From NCBI GenBank assembly GCA_039105265.1, contig JAPFFF010000004.1, positions 6,181,501-6,245,500 on the forward strand: 64,000 bases of DNA, in the 5' to 3' direction. The DNA comes from Tritrichomonas musculus (lineage: Eukaryota > Parabasalia > Tritrichomonadida > Tritrichomonadidae). The position numbers and the translations under genes are program-made. Each line of letters starts with the position of its first letter. The stretch's first letter is position 1. Positions 11,101 through 19,981 of the stretch are shown here, piece by piece. The notes beneath the pieces were generated by a model that worked only from the letters and a program-made list of their open reading frames with translations, did no database searches and had not been told where the DNA came from.

Positions 11101-11923
11101 AGCAGCAGAGTTCCAATGTAGGCGTTGAATCATTCAATTGTTGATCGGCACCACCTTTCTCTTGTAACTGCTGAAAATTCTGATTACTTTTGGTCACTTC
11201 ATTTGCCAGAATTCCAGCAAAAGCACGGACGATACAAACCGCATCAGCATCAAAAATTGTAACGGGAAATTTTGAATGCATTTTTGGCAGTACCTCAGAA
11301 ATGGTTATCGCATTTCGAACTACACTGTTAACTATAAAATTCATGGTGCTTTTGACCTTCCCATACTTCGGAATAACCGACTGTTTGCCGTAATAACCGA
11401 GGATGTGTCTGAGCGAGTCTTCAATTGTCATTTTAACGACTTCTGAAGCTGCTGATCCTTGCGATTTGTGATAAAGAGAAAGAAGAAAAGTAAAGATTTT
11501 TAATAAGGCGTTGCCGTGGATAAAAAAAGCGGAGGATGGCGAATGTAATATGGATGTAATGGTTCGGCATGTTTTCATTCGATCTTCGCTAGTAAAAGAA
11601 TCAATATCGTGTAGGCAAATTGATAAGGCTTTGTCTGTTAATTTATTTGATGGAAAATACGTATAAGTGGATAATGAAAATAAATCGGAAAAATAATCAA
11701 GCGTAATTATACGAAATTTCATAAAATCGGTTTCTACGGCGAACACAAAAGGAATACTTAATTCTGATAGGTTTGTCGTCTTGGGTTTCGATGTATATTC
11801 TTCAACTAATTTTTCTGCTTTTGAAACTAATTCTAAAAGTTTGGAATTCCCCCACCATCCACAATTTTTGCGAATATTTTGGAGATGGCGCGGAATGACT
11901 TGAAGAATTTGCATTGAACTCAT
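8147..11923 (-). CDS. Sec7-domain ARF guanine-nucleotide exchange factor, BIG/Sec7 type
   Basis: A 1258-residue large ARF-GEF expected to load GTP on ARF GTPases at Golgi or endosomal membranes and so drive coat recruitment. The Sec7 domain spans about residues 450-632. Its catalytic glutamate loop FRIPGEGQMIDRVMEEF has the Glu near residue 541, and the second motif YSALMLYTDAHHPNL is intact. Upstream, the HUS box is recognisable as VNFDCDNNG near residue 384, placing the protein with the BIG/GBF class rather than small cytohesins. The C-terminal 600 residues are helical and resemble HDS regions. At 1258 residues it is shorter than yeast Sec7p or human BIG1 (about 1800-2000), mainly outside the catalytic domain. 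The start is ATG at 11923 (MSSMQ). No frameshift was seen. Confidence 0.92.
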   Translation of the reverse strand: MSSMQILQVIPRHLQNIRKNCGWWGNSKLLELVSKAEKLVEEYTSKPKTTNLSELSIPFVFAVETDFMKFRIITLDYFSDLFSLSTYTYFPSNKLTDKALSICLHDIDSFTSEDRMKTCRTITSILHSPSSAFFIHGNALLKIFTFLLSLYHKSQGSAASEVVKMTIEDSLRHILGYYGKQSVIPKYGKVKSTMNFIVNSVVRNAITISEVLPKMHSKFPVTIFDADAVCIVRAFAGILANEVTKSNQNFQQLQEKGGADQQLNDSTPTLELCCSILNELLSQEKKTLFSDSILELILNREVHIAMMALALDYHIELAIPFSNLFITIWKKYSKLYIERLYELFDKGILHSLSSPNSIQIERTCRILNHLTSEPQLFVDLFVNFDCDNNGRYVSLFESTVSLVSKHSYPDDHCQLSSLVVLLDILKCMWHFLNTSKTSEVPVTDTLIEAKRQKDVFQQGLDLFKKDPKKGLKYFITKEITTESKCAEFLFNTQQLDPAGVGEIIALQKNRQILKDYVHFFDFKGKSFEEAFRSFLSKFRIPGEGQMIDRVMEEFGAKYFNDNPGTFSTADTVYVVAYSALMLYTDAHHPNLNSRMSLDEFIANNRGIDGGKDLPREFLVNLYNDITTKEITLLSKEDVPSLLTRSQKAQLYAQRCNSILQEAKNSITMSSSQPESIFKRIDSSDIVSPMFQVVWAQVLAVFAIAFDSTDDEKVVNCSLKGLSYASHIASHCYCEEALEMLVSSFTKFTKLRTYGAEEIKAKNIKCTQELLSVAINDRNVLRGTWSLLMDEVSALEKLKYFTIPDILFTGSDSLDRESINDLVKAMCQTSANELSEQPPRMYMLLRLADVAYFNMGRPKIIWKEIWETISNQIIDAGSMEDVNIAKATINVLWQITRKFIEQPETNAFHFQEHFLRPFFEIFIVQQSAEVKGLIVECTSSLVNDLANSLHSGWSVVFQIMNACAVDYRSKGYELMTKVVNEHLQDLSSSQIVHLQSVLISFVLKGKTPKIGAKAVLLFEKIASFLSHINADNEVWGCFFASLQKCIMSPTPIIKKRAVLSTVEIMQKEKVSDSVKETIINEFVPSVFNLFVEPEMTNLLTEIMDIPLKIELKLDILMKCCLHENPDFSLNSLTLLSVFLSNNSDEISSSNLRTVVVDDIKKLCKLKRVELVIFFSKALKTFENDKKMKKSIISVIKSSTDVDDIGHFECSMMQLYIDLLLQDGKKQAAAKIAADFIKKIEGKNEDIHNYIQQLKEITQI

Positions 11924-12499
11924 TTAGTTAATTGGACAAATATTAATTCAATTCTCTTTTTGACGTTATTTCTCATATTATCTTTTCTTTTCGATTTCCA
12001 AAAAAAATAAATGTTTAAATTTATATTTATAAACAATGGAGTGTATATTCTTCAATATAAAGTGATTGCATTTTCCTATGCTGTCTGAAAAATATATTCT
12101 AATGTTATTAATAAATATTTCAAATTATTTAAATTAAGAAATTTAATTATTTTAATTATGTTTTCTTATTTTTTAATTATTATATAAGTATTATTTTCAA
12201 GATATTTAAAAATAATTCGAATTTTAAATTCAATTTTCTTCAATTTTTTGTAATAATTATCGGTCATGAATTGAATTTGATAAATCATTCAAACTTTTTC
12301 AAATCACTCAAATAATAAACTTTTTGAGAAGTGAAAATCTATTATAAAAATGTTTTTATCCTCTTTAAAAAAGCATATACAAATATTTAAAAAAACATAA
12401 ATTTGTAATTAATAATTTTCAAATATTTTAATTTATCAATATCTAATATATTCAATTAAGAAAAAAAAATATCTCATATCATAAATTGTTGCAGAAAAT
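11924..12499. other. AT-rich spacer, nothing recognised
   Basis: Upstream region of the Sec7 gene. I see only AT-rich low-complexity sequence, with no open frame of note and no clear match to the trichomonad initiator TCAYWYW close to the Sec7 start. Confidence 0.4.
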
Positions 12500-12600
12500 T
12501 CACAAATTGATATGGTTCTCATAATTCATGTTGTTCGAATGATACTTGATCAGGTTGGTGATTGGACGTGAAGGGTCAGATAAAAATGGTAATTTCCCAA
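12500..12600 (-). pseudogene. Relic of an F5/8 type C (discoidin-like) domain
   Basis: Read on the minus strand, a short frame ending at a TGA (12500-12502) gives PSRPITNLIKYHSNNMN, which matches PSYPVTNLIKYNSNNMNSEF from the discoidin domain of the array genes (residues 345-364 of the 17324 copy). The match starts after about ten weakly similar residues and ends in a stop, so this is a gene scrap. It lies about 4.7 kb left of the array, on the opposite strand, and is clearly more diverged than any array copy. Confidence 0.7.
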
Positions 12601-12803
12601 TAAGAAATATTAAACTTTTATCATATTTTTAAATGTTGCACATATTTCGACAGTATAAAGTTATAATAATAATTTTTATTGATATTATATAATATTACTT
12701 GTTTGCATTTCATTTTAAAATACATTATCAAATAATTTATTATCAATCATATATCTAATATTTATATAATTTTCAATTTGTGATAATAATAAATGATTAT
12801 TTA

Positions 12804-13838
12804 TTATTTTTTATTAGAATCGAGTGATTTCATTGTGAACATTGAATCTGCACTTTTATTCCATGCCATATTTCCTGACAATTTATGTGGTGTGTATAAT
12901 TCCTCAAGGTATTGGATTTCTTCAGGCGTTAAAATTATTTTGACAGAACGAACTGCTGACTCAATATGCGATTTTTTTGTAGCGGCAAAAACTGGAATTG
13001 CATTTTTATGATGGAACCAAGCAAGTGAAATTTCTGCCATTGAAACTCCTTTTTTCTTGGAGAGTTCTTCTATTCTTTCAATAATTCCTCGATCTTGTTC
13101 AGCAACTTCATCATATTTCTTTTTCGCAACTTCATCGGTTTGTGATCTTTTTGTAGTTTCACCTGGATGTCTGGAGAGTCTTCCGGCGGCAAGAGGGCTA
13201 TATGGAGTCAATGCGATATTATCTTCTTTGCAATATGGGATCAATTCGCGTTCGTCTTCTCGCATAACTAAGTTGTAATGGCTCTGAATTGAAACAAATT
13301 GTTCCCATCCTTTTTCTTTTGCTAATGCATTTGCTTTTGCTAATTGCCATGCGTAACAATTTGAAATTCCGATATATTTGATTTTGCCTTGTTGAATAAA
13401 ATGATGAAAACTTTCTAAATATTCCGAAATTGGGTTTCGATAATCCCACCAATGTAGAATATAAAGATCAATATAATCAACTTGCATTCTTTTCAAGGAG
13501 TTATTGAGGCATTCCTCGACATAATCATGAACACTAATTCCTTCTTTTTCTGGATAGGAACCTTTTGGTGCAATTTTTGTAGCAATGATATATTCTTCTC
13601 GTTTACGAAGCTCTTTCAGGATTCGGCCTGTTATTTCCTCACTTGTCCCATTTTGATAAACCATAGCAGTATCAAAAAAGTTGATTCCTTGATCAAGAGC
13701 ATATTTGATGATTTCTTTAGATTCTTCATATGGTAGAGCCCATGAATGTGTGCCGTTTTGTGAATCACCAAATCCCATGCATCCTAAACATAGCTTTGAA
13801 ACATTTAGATTGGAATTTCCAAGCTTAGTGTATTCCAT
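12804..13838 (-). CDS. Aldo/keto reductase, bacterial YajO/YakC-like
   Basis: A 344-residue NADPH-dependent aldo/keto reductase, a TIM-barrel enzyme that reduces carbonyls to alcohols; the substrate cannot be read from the sequence. The catalytic tetrad is complete when numbered from the ATG at 13838 (MEYTKLGNS): Asp56 in FFDTA, Tyr61 in MVYQNG, Lys88 in IATKI and His129 in YILHWW. The phosphate-binding strand YIGISNCYAWQL follows as usual. A codon one place upstream is GTG and was not chosen as start. Full length for the family, no breaks. The sequence is closest in style to bacterial enzymes (LCLGCMGFGD, HSWALPYEES), which suggests transfer from bacteria, a common source of trichomonad metabolic genes; this is an inference. 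Confidence 0.93.
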   Translation of the reverse strand: MEYTKLGNSNLNVSKLCLGCMGFGDSQNGTHSWALPYEESKEIIKYALDQGINFFDTAMVYQNGTSEEITGRILKELRKREEYIIATKIAPKGSYPEKEGISVHDYVEECLNNSLKRMQVDYIDLYILHWWDYRNPISEYLESFHHFIQQGKIKYIGISNCYAWQLAKANALAKEKGWEQFVSIQSHYNLVMREDERELIPYCKEDNIALTPYSPLAAGRLSRHPGETTKRSQTDEVAKKKYDEVAEQDRGIIERIEELSKKKGVSMAEISLAWFHHKNAIPVFAATKKSHIESAVRSVKIILTPEEIQYLEELYTPHKLSGNMAWNKSADSMFTMKSLDSNKK

Positions 13839-14045
13839 CACAAAATTTTAATGATATGATTAATATGAACTATGAAAAAAAATATCGTAAAAATTCAATT
13901 ATACCACTTTTTCAATTAGCAAAAAATCGTAAAAATTGAATAATACGATAAAACCCTTTTTCTATTTAGAATATTGTTTTTGTGAACAAGATAGTTTCCG
14001 TAGTTTTTTTGTTATCTTTTGTGAAAACAATTTATCTTGATGTTT

Positions 14046-14330
14046 TCACATCAACTGATCATAAATATATTCATCAACCTCTAAAATTCCATTTTTCAAA
14101 AGAAAATAAATAATTATTTTGCTATCTAGAAATTTTCGGAGTAGTTCTATTTGTGTGAAGGTTTGCTTGAGATCGTCTTTTATTAATATAAAAATTCGTT
14201 CGATTTTGTTGAATAAATACAACTCATGACGATGTTTTTTGCAATATTTAGTAGTAAGTGAATAAAATCTAAGAATCTAATTGTATTTTCTCTAAATTTT
14301 TGATTATGTATTTAATGAGAAAGTTCAACG
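14046..14330 (-). pseudogene. Relic of a DUF3447-type N-terminal region
   Basis: The minus strand reads HELYLFNKIERIFILIKD and YFLLKNGILEVDEYIYDQLM before a stop at 14046-14048. This aligns along its length with the N-terminal part of the LRR gene at 4475-7225 (NQYFFTKIEKLVVLLKKD, YLILLNNGILHFDQEITDYI). Upstream codons that continue the similarity (ATG AAT TCG onward, NFLIKYIIKNLEKIQLDS) are in another frame and end in a stop, so there is at least one frameshift. Only about 90 residues remain. It is a broken fragment of the ankyrin family. Confidence 0.65.
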
Positions 14331-17212
14331 AATTCATTAATGAATTCACTTTCACTGTTAATATACCTTGTGAAAATAAAACCCCTAACATTACCGTTTA
14401 CAATTTTTCATCGATACCTGCAAAATATTTTTATCTCATCCAAAGATTATATTTACTTGATTTAAAATATATATTATGTTTATTCACATTATATTAATGT
14501 TTATAGGATAATTTCAATCAGATATTTGGAAATTAAAATCTTAATATTTGCAATATTATATGTCAGAAATAGAATTGCAATGTTTTCTGGTTAAACATTA
14601 GTAAATCCATTGAATAACTATAAGCTAGATGCATTTTGGTTTAAATTTTCGTTAAAGTGAAAATTTATGATCATCAGTTTTAAAAACTTTTGAAATAATT
14701 AAAACTTGTTAAAAATATTTGCTTGATTAATTTATATATTTAACACTTAATCCAATTCCAAAAGTTAAAATTAAAAATAATCGAAAGAATTAAATGTTAT
14801 ATTCCAAATATAAATGAAATAATCATTAATTTGTAATATATGATGTAAATAAATATATTTTTAATATTATATATTTAGTAAATCTTTTATATGATATTTA
14901 ATAATTTTTATACCAAGATATAATGAAATATTCGAAAACTAGAATATTTTCAGTGGTTCATTTCACTGTTTATATGTTTAATAGATTTTACCGATGCTTA
15001 GAAATTTATTTGTAATTATTTACTTAAAATCTTATTAACTATGGTTAACATAACATAATCTATAAACATGGTTGTATTAAACTCAATTTTTGTGTCATGA
15101 TAAATGAACACATCTAGAGTTCTGATTTATTATTCCAAAATAAATGGAATAAATATGAATTCAATAAATAAAAGAATTTTAATTATTTTGGTAACTTAAA
15201 TGATTTTAGTTCTTCAAATATTATCTTAATTTTTGATCTTTTCTAAAATCATAAAATAAATTTTGTTTTATTTAATGCAATATCTTTTTTTAATGTTTAA
15301 TAAAAAAGTAAATAAATATAAAATCATTAATATGTCAAGATAATAGAGATTCAATTAACTTTTATGTTGAAAATTGGTTATGTTAAAATAGATAACTAGA
15401 AATTTTTTTATTTATTTTTAAAATAATATTCAGAAATTTAATTGAATATTTGAGCATTTCGGGTTAGAAAAACGAGTTATTTTGAATTGCTCTTCAGAAT
15501 ATTTGAGCTACCGGGTTAGAAAAACGAGCTTTTTTGTATATAGTGATTATTTAGATTTGAAATATTTTTATATTAATAAATATATCATAGTTAGTAAATA
15601 TATATAGCTTTTTATAATATATCATTTTATATAAATATATTATATTTTTAATTAATATATATATCTAATTTTTAGTTATTTTCATTTTAAAATTCCTAAT
15701 ATATTAAAAATAAATAAACAAGTATTATTTATAACAGTGCTAGTATCTTATATAAGTATGATAATATAGGAAATATAAAGAAACAAAATAATTTTTAAAT
15801 AATCATTTAAATATCTCTTTAACAATGCATTTATTTGCAATATGGTTATATTAACTTTTGTTTAATATTATATATAGAAAACAAATGCATAAATAAATAT
15901 TCATTTTATCACAAAAACTAAAATGTTAGGGGTTTTGTGAAAATAGCATAAACGAGCATTGTAAAATTGTTAATATCAAAATTTTTAATATATTATGTTT
16001 ATTTCGATAAGTATTTAAAAAAGCTCATTTTTAATAAACCATATAAATATTATACGTATTATTTTACCAAAGTTTTTAGGTATTACTTTTTTATCTTTGT
16101 AAAAAATGAATATAGGATTTTCAAATCATATCAATTGCAAATAAGTAAAATTTGGTACGCAAAAATAGTCTTTTAACACGATAAATACGTTAAAAACAAG
16201 TAGTAAAAGATGATTGAATAGCTTTTCAAAACTGAAAATTTGTTCCATCTTTTGTAGAGCAATTCTTATAAAATAACCAATTATACAAAGGTAAAAGCTT
16301 GTAGTTTACATCATATTGCTGCTTGCTTTTTCAAATTTTGAATCTTTTTAGAGTTATGACATAACTGGGATTGTGCTCATTTGTGGCGATTCTTAGCAGT
16401 GTAAGCTTCCTTAATAATACTGCCACTTGATAATAATTTGCATTTTCATGCATAATTTATCGAATTTCCTTTGTTTTTGATGAAAAATATTTTCATTACT
16501 TTCTCATTATAATTATAATTATTATAAACCTTTATATTTGGTTTTGGGGTTAATTTTGGGCTTAAAAATGTTTGATAATATCTCAAAACGTACCGTTAGA
16601 AAATTTAATAATTTAATAAATATATTAATTAAATATATCATTAATAATAAATAAATATTCTATATATGCAAGTAGTCGAGGAGGTCAAATAGTTTCCTAA
16701 GTTCTATTCAAACAGTTTATAAAAAATATTTGAAATTAGTAAACTTTCTCCAATTAAATTTTATTAGCAATATTTCGTCAATTTCTCTTCATGAATACTT
16801 CTGGAATAATAGAGATTTCTTATATATAAACCATTCAATATTACATTAATTATAATCGACGATTAAAAAATCAAAATCTTAATTCCGATTTGATGAAAAG
16901 TCAAACTTTAATCAAAATCATTTATTCAAGTCAATTTTAAATCGACTCGATTTATATCTGTGTTATAAGTGAGATACAATTATCAGGAAATTTTCGAAAA
17001 CTCGATTATCAAGTCTGAGAATCAAGATATCGGCATTTATAACCCAGATAAAGCCTTATCATAAGATGAATGTTCTCAGTTATATAAAAGTTTTAAAAAG
17101 TATTACGAAGATTTAAAAAATTTGGGCCATCTTACACTTCGAATCGTTTCTATTGGAATCAAACCGCAAACGATTTATTTCAAAGCAACTATATGTTGCT
17201 TGCGACAATGGA
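14331..17212. other. Gene-poor AT-rich region left of the array
   Basis: Nearly 2.9 kb with no convincing gene. Notable sequence: an inverted pair aaaacccctaacatt (about 14379-14393) and aatgttaggggtttt (about 15922-15936); a short direct repeat gggttagaaaaacgag at about 15461 and 15513; and at about 16703-16790 a diverged copy of the sequence found directly upstream of the array genes (attcaaacagtttataaaaa). The short open frames at 14300-14497 and 15967-16176 have no recognisable content. Confidence 0.4.
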
Positions 17213-17288
17213 ACAAATTAAACTTATACTCCAATTTAATTTTATAAGCAAATTGATCATTTCTATCAAAAAGTTTCAATTTGTTCGA

Positions 17289-17295
17289 TCATTTA
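17289..17295 (+). promoter_or_regulatory. Candidate initiator (Inr) of the discoidin gene
   Basis: TCATTTA fits the Trichomonas initiator consensus TCAYWYW and lies 28 bases before the ATG at 17324. It is kept in all five array copies (for example 22637-22643). The match is short and could be chance in AT-rich DNA. Confidence 0.4.
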
Positions 17296-17323
17296 TATCC
17301 TCAAAAAACTTTTTTGTAGGTAA

Positions 17324-18787
17324 ATGGAGCAAAATAGCATGTATGAAACTCCTAGATCATATTTGAAAAGATTAATAGAATATGATGATAGCGATAATTT
17401 TCAGATTATAATTAATTTCACCTCAAGTAATCAAATTGAAACCAAAAATAATAATAATAATTATAATAATGATAGTCAAAATTCACAAGAGAAAAAAGAT
17501 AAAATCACAATTAATACCACTAAAAATAAAGCACGAGTTATTTCAAGAAAAATCAACGATGCTTACCAAGTTGATCCTACAATTAACGAATATCCCATCA
17601 ATCTTCCACAACAACTCAAATCACAACTAGCAAAATATACCAAGGAAAGCATTGAAGAAATTCTTCAAAAGCTAATCAAATCGACCGTTGATAAAGTTGA
17701 GATTAATAAGCCACAACAAGAAATCTATTCAATAATAACGACGATTCTTAACGGTTATACTGATAAAGAAGACAAAATGAGATATGAAGTGAAGAGCCAA
17801 GAAGAAGCGATTTCTTTGTTATGCACAGAATTCCATTCACGATCAATTGAGTACTTATCTGGTCACATCAAAGAATTCATTGTAAGTTCAGAAATGAGAA
17901 ACATTGAAGAAGGTATCATCAAAGAGATCATCGATGCTTACGTATCACATCGTGAAGATGTAGAAAAGGAGAACGAAAGTGAAATTTATGACATCTTTGA
18001 GTCACTTGTGAGCGAAGGAGAAGCTGTAACAGTGATGCACTTCCTTCTTTCGCTTGGAATTGAAGAATACGACGAAAGCATGATTAAATTCATTTACGAT
18101 AACCTTGACGATGAAATAATTGAATGTGAAATTTCAGGCATCATTTTCACTCTGAGGTGTCACTTTTTTGAACTTCTCGAAACAGTCAAAAACAAAAACA
18201 GAAACAGAAAGAAAAAGAAACTTGATAGCGAAGAGAAAGAATGCGAATACAACGGAAACGAACTGTCAGGCATCATTGACTACCTGCAGAAACAAAACGG
18301 CGCCGATCTTGAAGCAGGAAACATTCTGAAACTTTCAGGCGGAGGAGTTCCTCATCCTTCATATCCAGTCACCAACCTGATCAAATATAATTCAAACAAC
18401 ATGAACAGTGAGTTCTATTATAATTATTATAGCGGTACTCCGAGTTCGAATGATGGGTGGATTGAATTTGACTTTGTGAACAAAACAGTCAATTTGACAT
18501 CATACACAATTCGAACAAATAGTTGTCACTATCCAAAATCGTGGCGAATTGTTGGCTCGAACGATCACGAACACTGGGAAGACATTGATCACAGAGTTAA
18601 CAATTCAGAACTGAATGGCGGTTACAAGCAGCATCGATTTGAGAACACGAAAAGTGACAAATATTATCGTTACATTCGATACATCCAAGAAGAAGAATGG
18701 ACTCATGGTTCATCACACAATTATTGCATCTATTTAACGCGAATTGAATTGTTTGGAACAATTTCATCACCAAAATCACAAGTATGA
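17324..18787 (+). CDS. F5/8 type C (discoidin-like) domain protein, array copy 1
   Basis: A 487-residue protein. Residues 1-190 resemble the divergent BTB/POZ-like N-terminus common in trichomonad proteins (FQIIIN, then ARVISRKINDAYQVDPTINE), interrupted by an Asn-rich low-complexity stretch (residues 41-56). A helical middle follows, with a basic patch KNRNRKKKK near 290-299. Residues 335-480 form an F5/8 type C/discoidin-like beta-sandwich (WIEFDFVNKTVNLTSYTIRT, SWRIVGSNDHEHWEDIDHR, RYIRYIQ, LTRIELFG), a fold that often binds carbohydrates or lipids. There is no signal peptide or membrane helix, so it is probably intracellular. This copy differs from copies 2-4 throughout, but in the C-terminal domain the changes cluster at residues 342-349, 369-376, 400-403 and 457-466. 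It is full length. Confidence 0.85.
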   Translation: MEQNSMYETPRSYLKRLIEYDDSDNFQIIINFTSSNQIETKNNNNNYNNDSQNSQEKKDKITINTTKNKARVISRKINDAYQVDPTINEYPINLPQQLKSQLAKYTKESIEEILQKLIKSTVDKVEINKPQQEIYSIITTILNGYTDKEDKMRYEVKSQEEAISLLCTEFHSRSIEYLSGHIKEFIVSSEMRNIEEGIIKEIIDAYVSHREDVEKENESEIYDIFESLVSEGEAVTVMHFLLSLGIEEYDESMIKFIYDNLDDEIIECEISGIIFTLRCHFFELLETVKNKNRNRKKKKLDSEEKECEYNGNELSGIIDYLQKQNGADLEAGNILKLSGGGVPHPSYPVTNLIKYNSNNMNSEFYYNYYSGTPSSNDGWIEFDFVNKTVNLTSYTIRTNSCHYPKSWRIVGSNDHEHWEDIDHRVNNSELNGGYKQHRFENTKSDKYYRYIRYIQEEEWTHGSSHNYCIYLTRIELFGTISSPKSQV

Positions 18788-19034
18788 ATAAAATGCCTCT
18801 TTACTGCAAATGAGCTTTATATTTGTTATTTTTGAATACAGAGAAATAATTGGTAATTATCTAAATTGCCTATCATGTTTTATTAATACATTTATATTCT
18901 TTTCTAAAAATTTAACCAATTAAAGCAAAACTTAACATTAATAGCATCTGAATTCACCAACGTTTGATTCATTTTATGTAAACATACTATTTACTTCAAT
19001 TGTTGTAAATTTACAGTTATTTCAAAGTTTTTTT

Positions 19035-19169
19035 GATCCTGACTTCAATGAAATCTCATAATCTGATGGTGAAGATCATGATCTATATAATGTAGAAATT
19101 TATGATGTTGATCCCTTTATAGGCACAAGACAATCTTCTCTTAAATCGCCTTTCAAAAAAGACAAATAA
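19035..19169 (+). pseudogene. Short decayed coding-like fragment, unidentified
   Basis: One frame reads FDPDFNEIS, a stop, then DGEDHDLYNVEIYDVDPF and a basic end SPFKKDK before TAA. The composition is protein-like, but the family is not recognised. The same fragment recurs at 24405-24539, 29803-29937, 35201-35335 and 40573-40707. It may be the 3' end of another gene captured in the unit. Confidence 0.3.
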
Positions 19170-19414
19170 ATAATCCAGATGCAATTATTTTTAGTGATAA
19201 AAAAAAAATAACATTTAAGAGAAAAAAAAATCAAAATATTTCTGTATTTAATTCAATCACATTTGCAAATTTATTATTCAACAATTTTATGATAACGTAT
19301 AAAATAAAAAAAAACTTTTATTATTCACAACAAAAATTTTAAATAATGAATAAATATACATATAAAGAAAACATCATTGAAGATTACGAAACAATATATA
19401 ACAATCAATAACTT

Positions 19415-19826
19415 TTACCTCTTATAAGGAGGTTTTCTTCTATTTTGAAACGGATTTTCTTTATTTTTCTTATTTTCAGACGGACAATCATTCTCGTTAC
19501 GATCATTCGTCTGAGTTGATGGCATGATACTAATTAAATTGAACTTGTCCACAATCAATTGTCTCAAATTCGTTGTGTTTTGTAATGTGATGTAATTCAC
19601 GATACCATTCAATAAGGACCTTTCATTGAACGACCTATTTGAGATCAACTTTAAATAAGCGTCAGAGCACTTTTTACGAAATTCGAAATATTGAATGCAT
19701 TCTCACCCAAAAAATTCCCTGGAATTTGCGGGTCCTCGATAGAGATGCAAATTGGAGTGTTCCAACTGACACGATACAAATCGAGCTTGTCGAATGTCAT
19801 TCCGCCTTCTCTCGTCGAAATTCCGG
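19415..19826 (-). pseudogene. 3' fragment of TRF4/PAPD5-like poly(A) polymerase, copy 1
   Basis: Read on the minus strand, the fragment starts near ISTREGGMTFDKLDLYRVSW, continues with CISIEDPQIPGNFLGENAFN and FRKKCSDAYLKLISN, and ends with a basic tail PFQNRRKPPYKR. This fits the C-terminal part of the PAP-associated domain of non-canonical poly(A) polymerases (human PAPD5 has IEDPLQPGNDVGRSS at this place). The nucleotidyltransferase core is absent, so it cannot be active. Copy 1 lacks one base relative to the others near 19690, which breaks the upstream half, and also lacks one C near 19610. Its left (5') edge abuts a piece of mobile-element end at 19828. Confidence 0.65.
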
Positions 19827-19827
19827 T

Positions 19828-19863
19828 CGTTTTTGATATCGATTCTCAAAATAACAAGCCTAA
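19828..19863. mobile_element. 36-base piece of a MITE end inside the array unit
   Basis: The sequence cgtttttgatatcgattctc, then aaaataacaagcctaa, matches the right end of the MITE at 60995-61472 (bases 61437-61472) with a single mismatch. It sits exactly where the poly(A)-polymerase similarity stops, so it marks a junction. It recurs in every unit (about 25226, 30624, 36022 and 41402). Confidence 0.65.
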
Positions 19864-19981
19864 AAATGAATTTAAAATTGGTGTTGTTTCATGAGAATTA
19901 TATCGTATAAATTACACGATATAAAAAATTTTGTGAGACTTCAAAAATTTTTCTATAAAACAAATATTTATATCAAAGTAA

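Noticed and set aside
13839-13841. Start of the aldo/keto reductase one codon upstream
   Set aside because: That codon is GTG; the first ATG is at 13838 and fits the family N-terminus.
14300-14497. 65-codon plus-strand open frame
   Set aside because: Antisense to the ankyrin relic and without similarity.
16200-16480. Possible minus-strand coding fragment (TLLRIATNEHNPSYVITLKR)
   Set aside because: Short, not recognised, and equally open frames overlap it.
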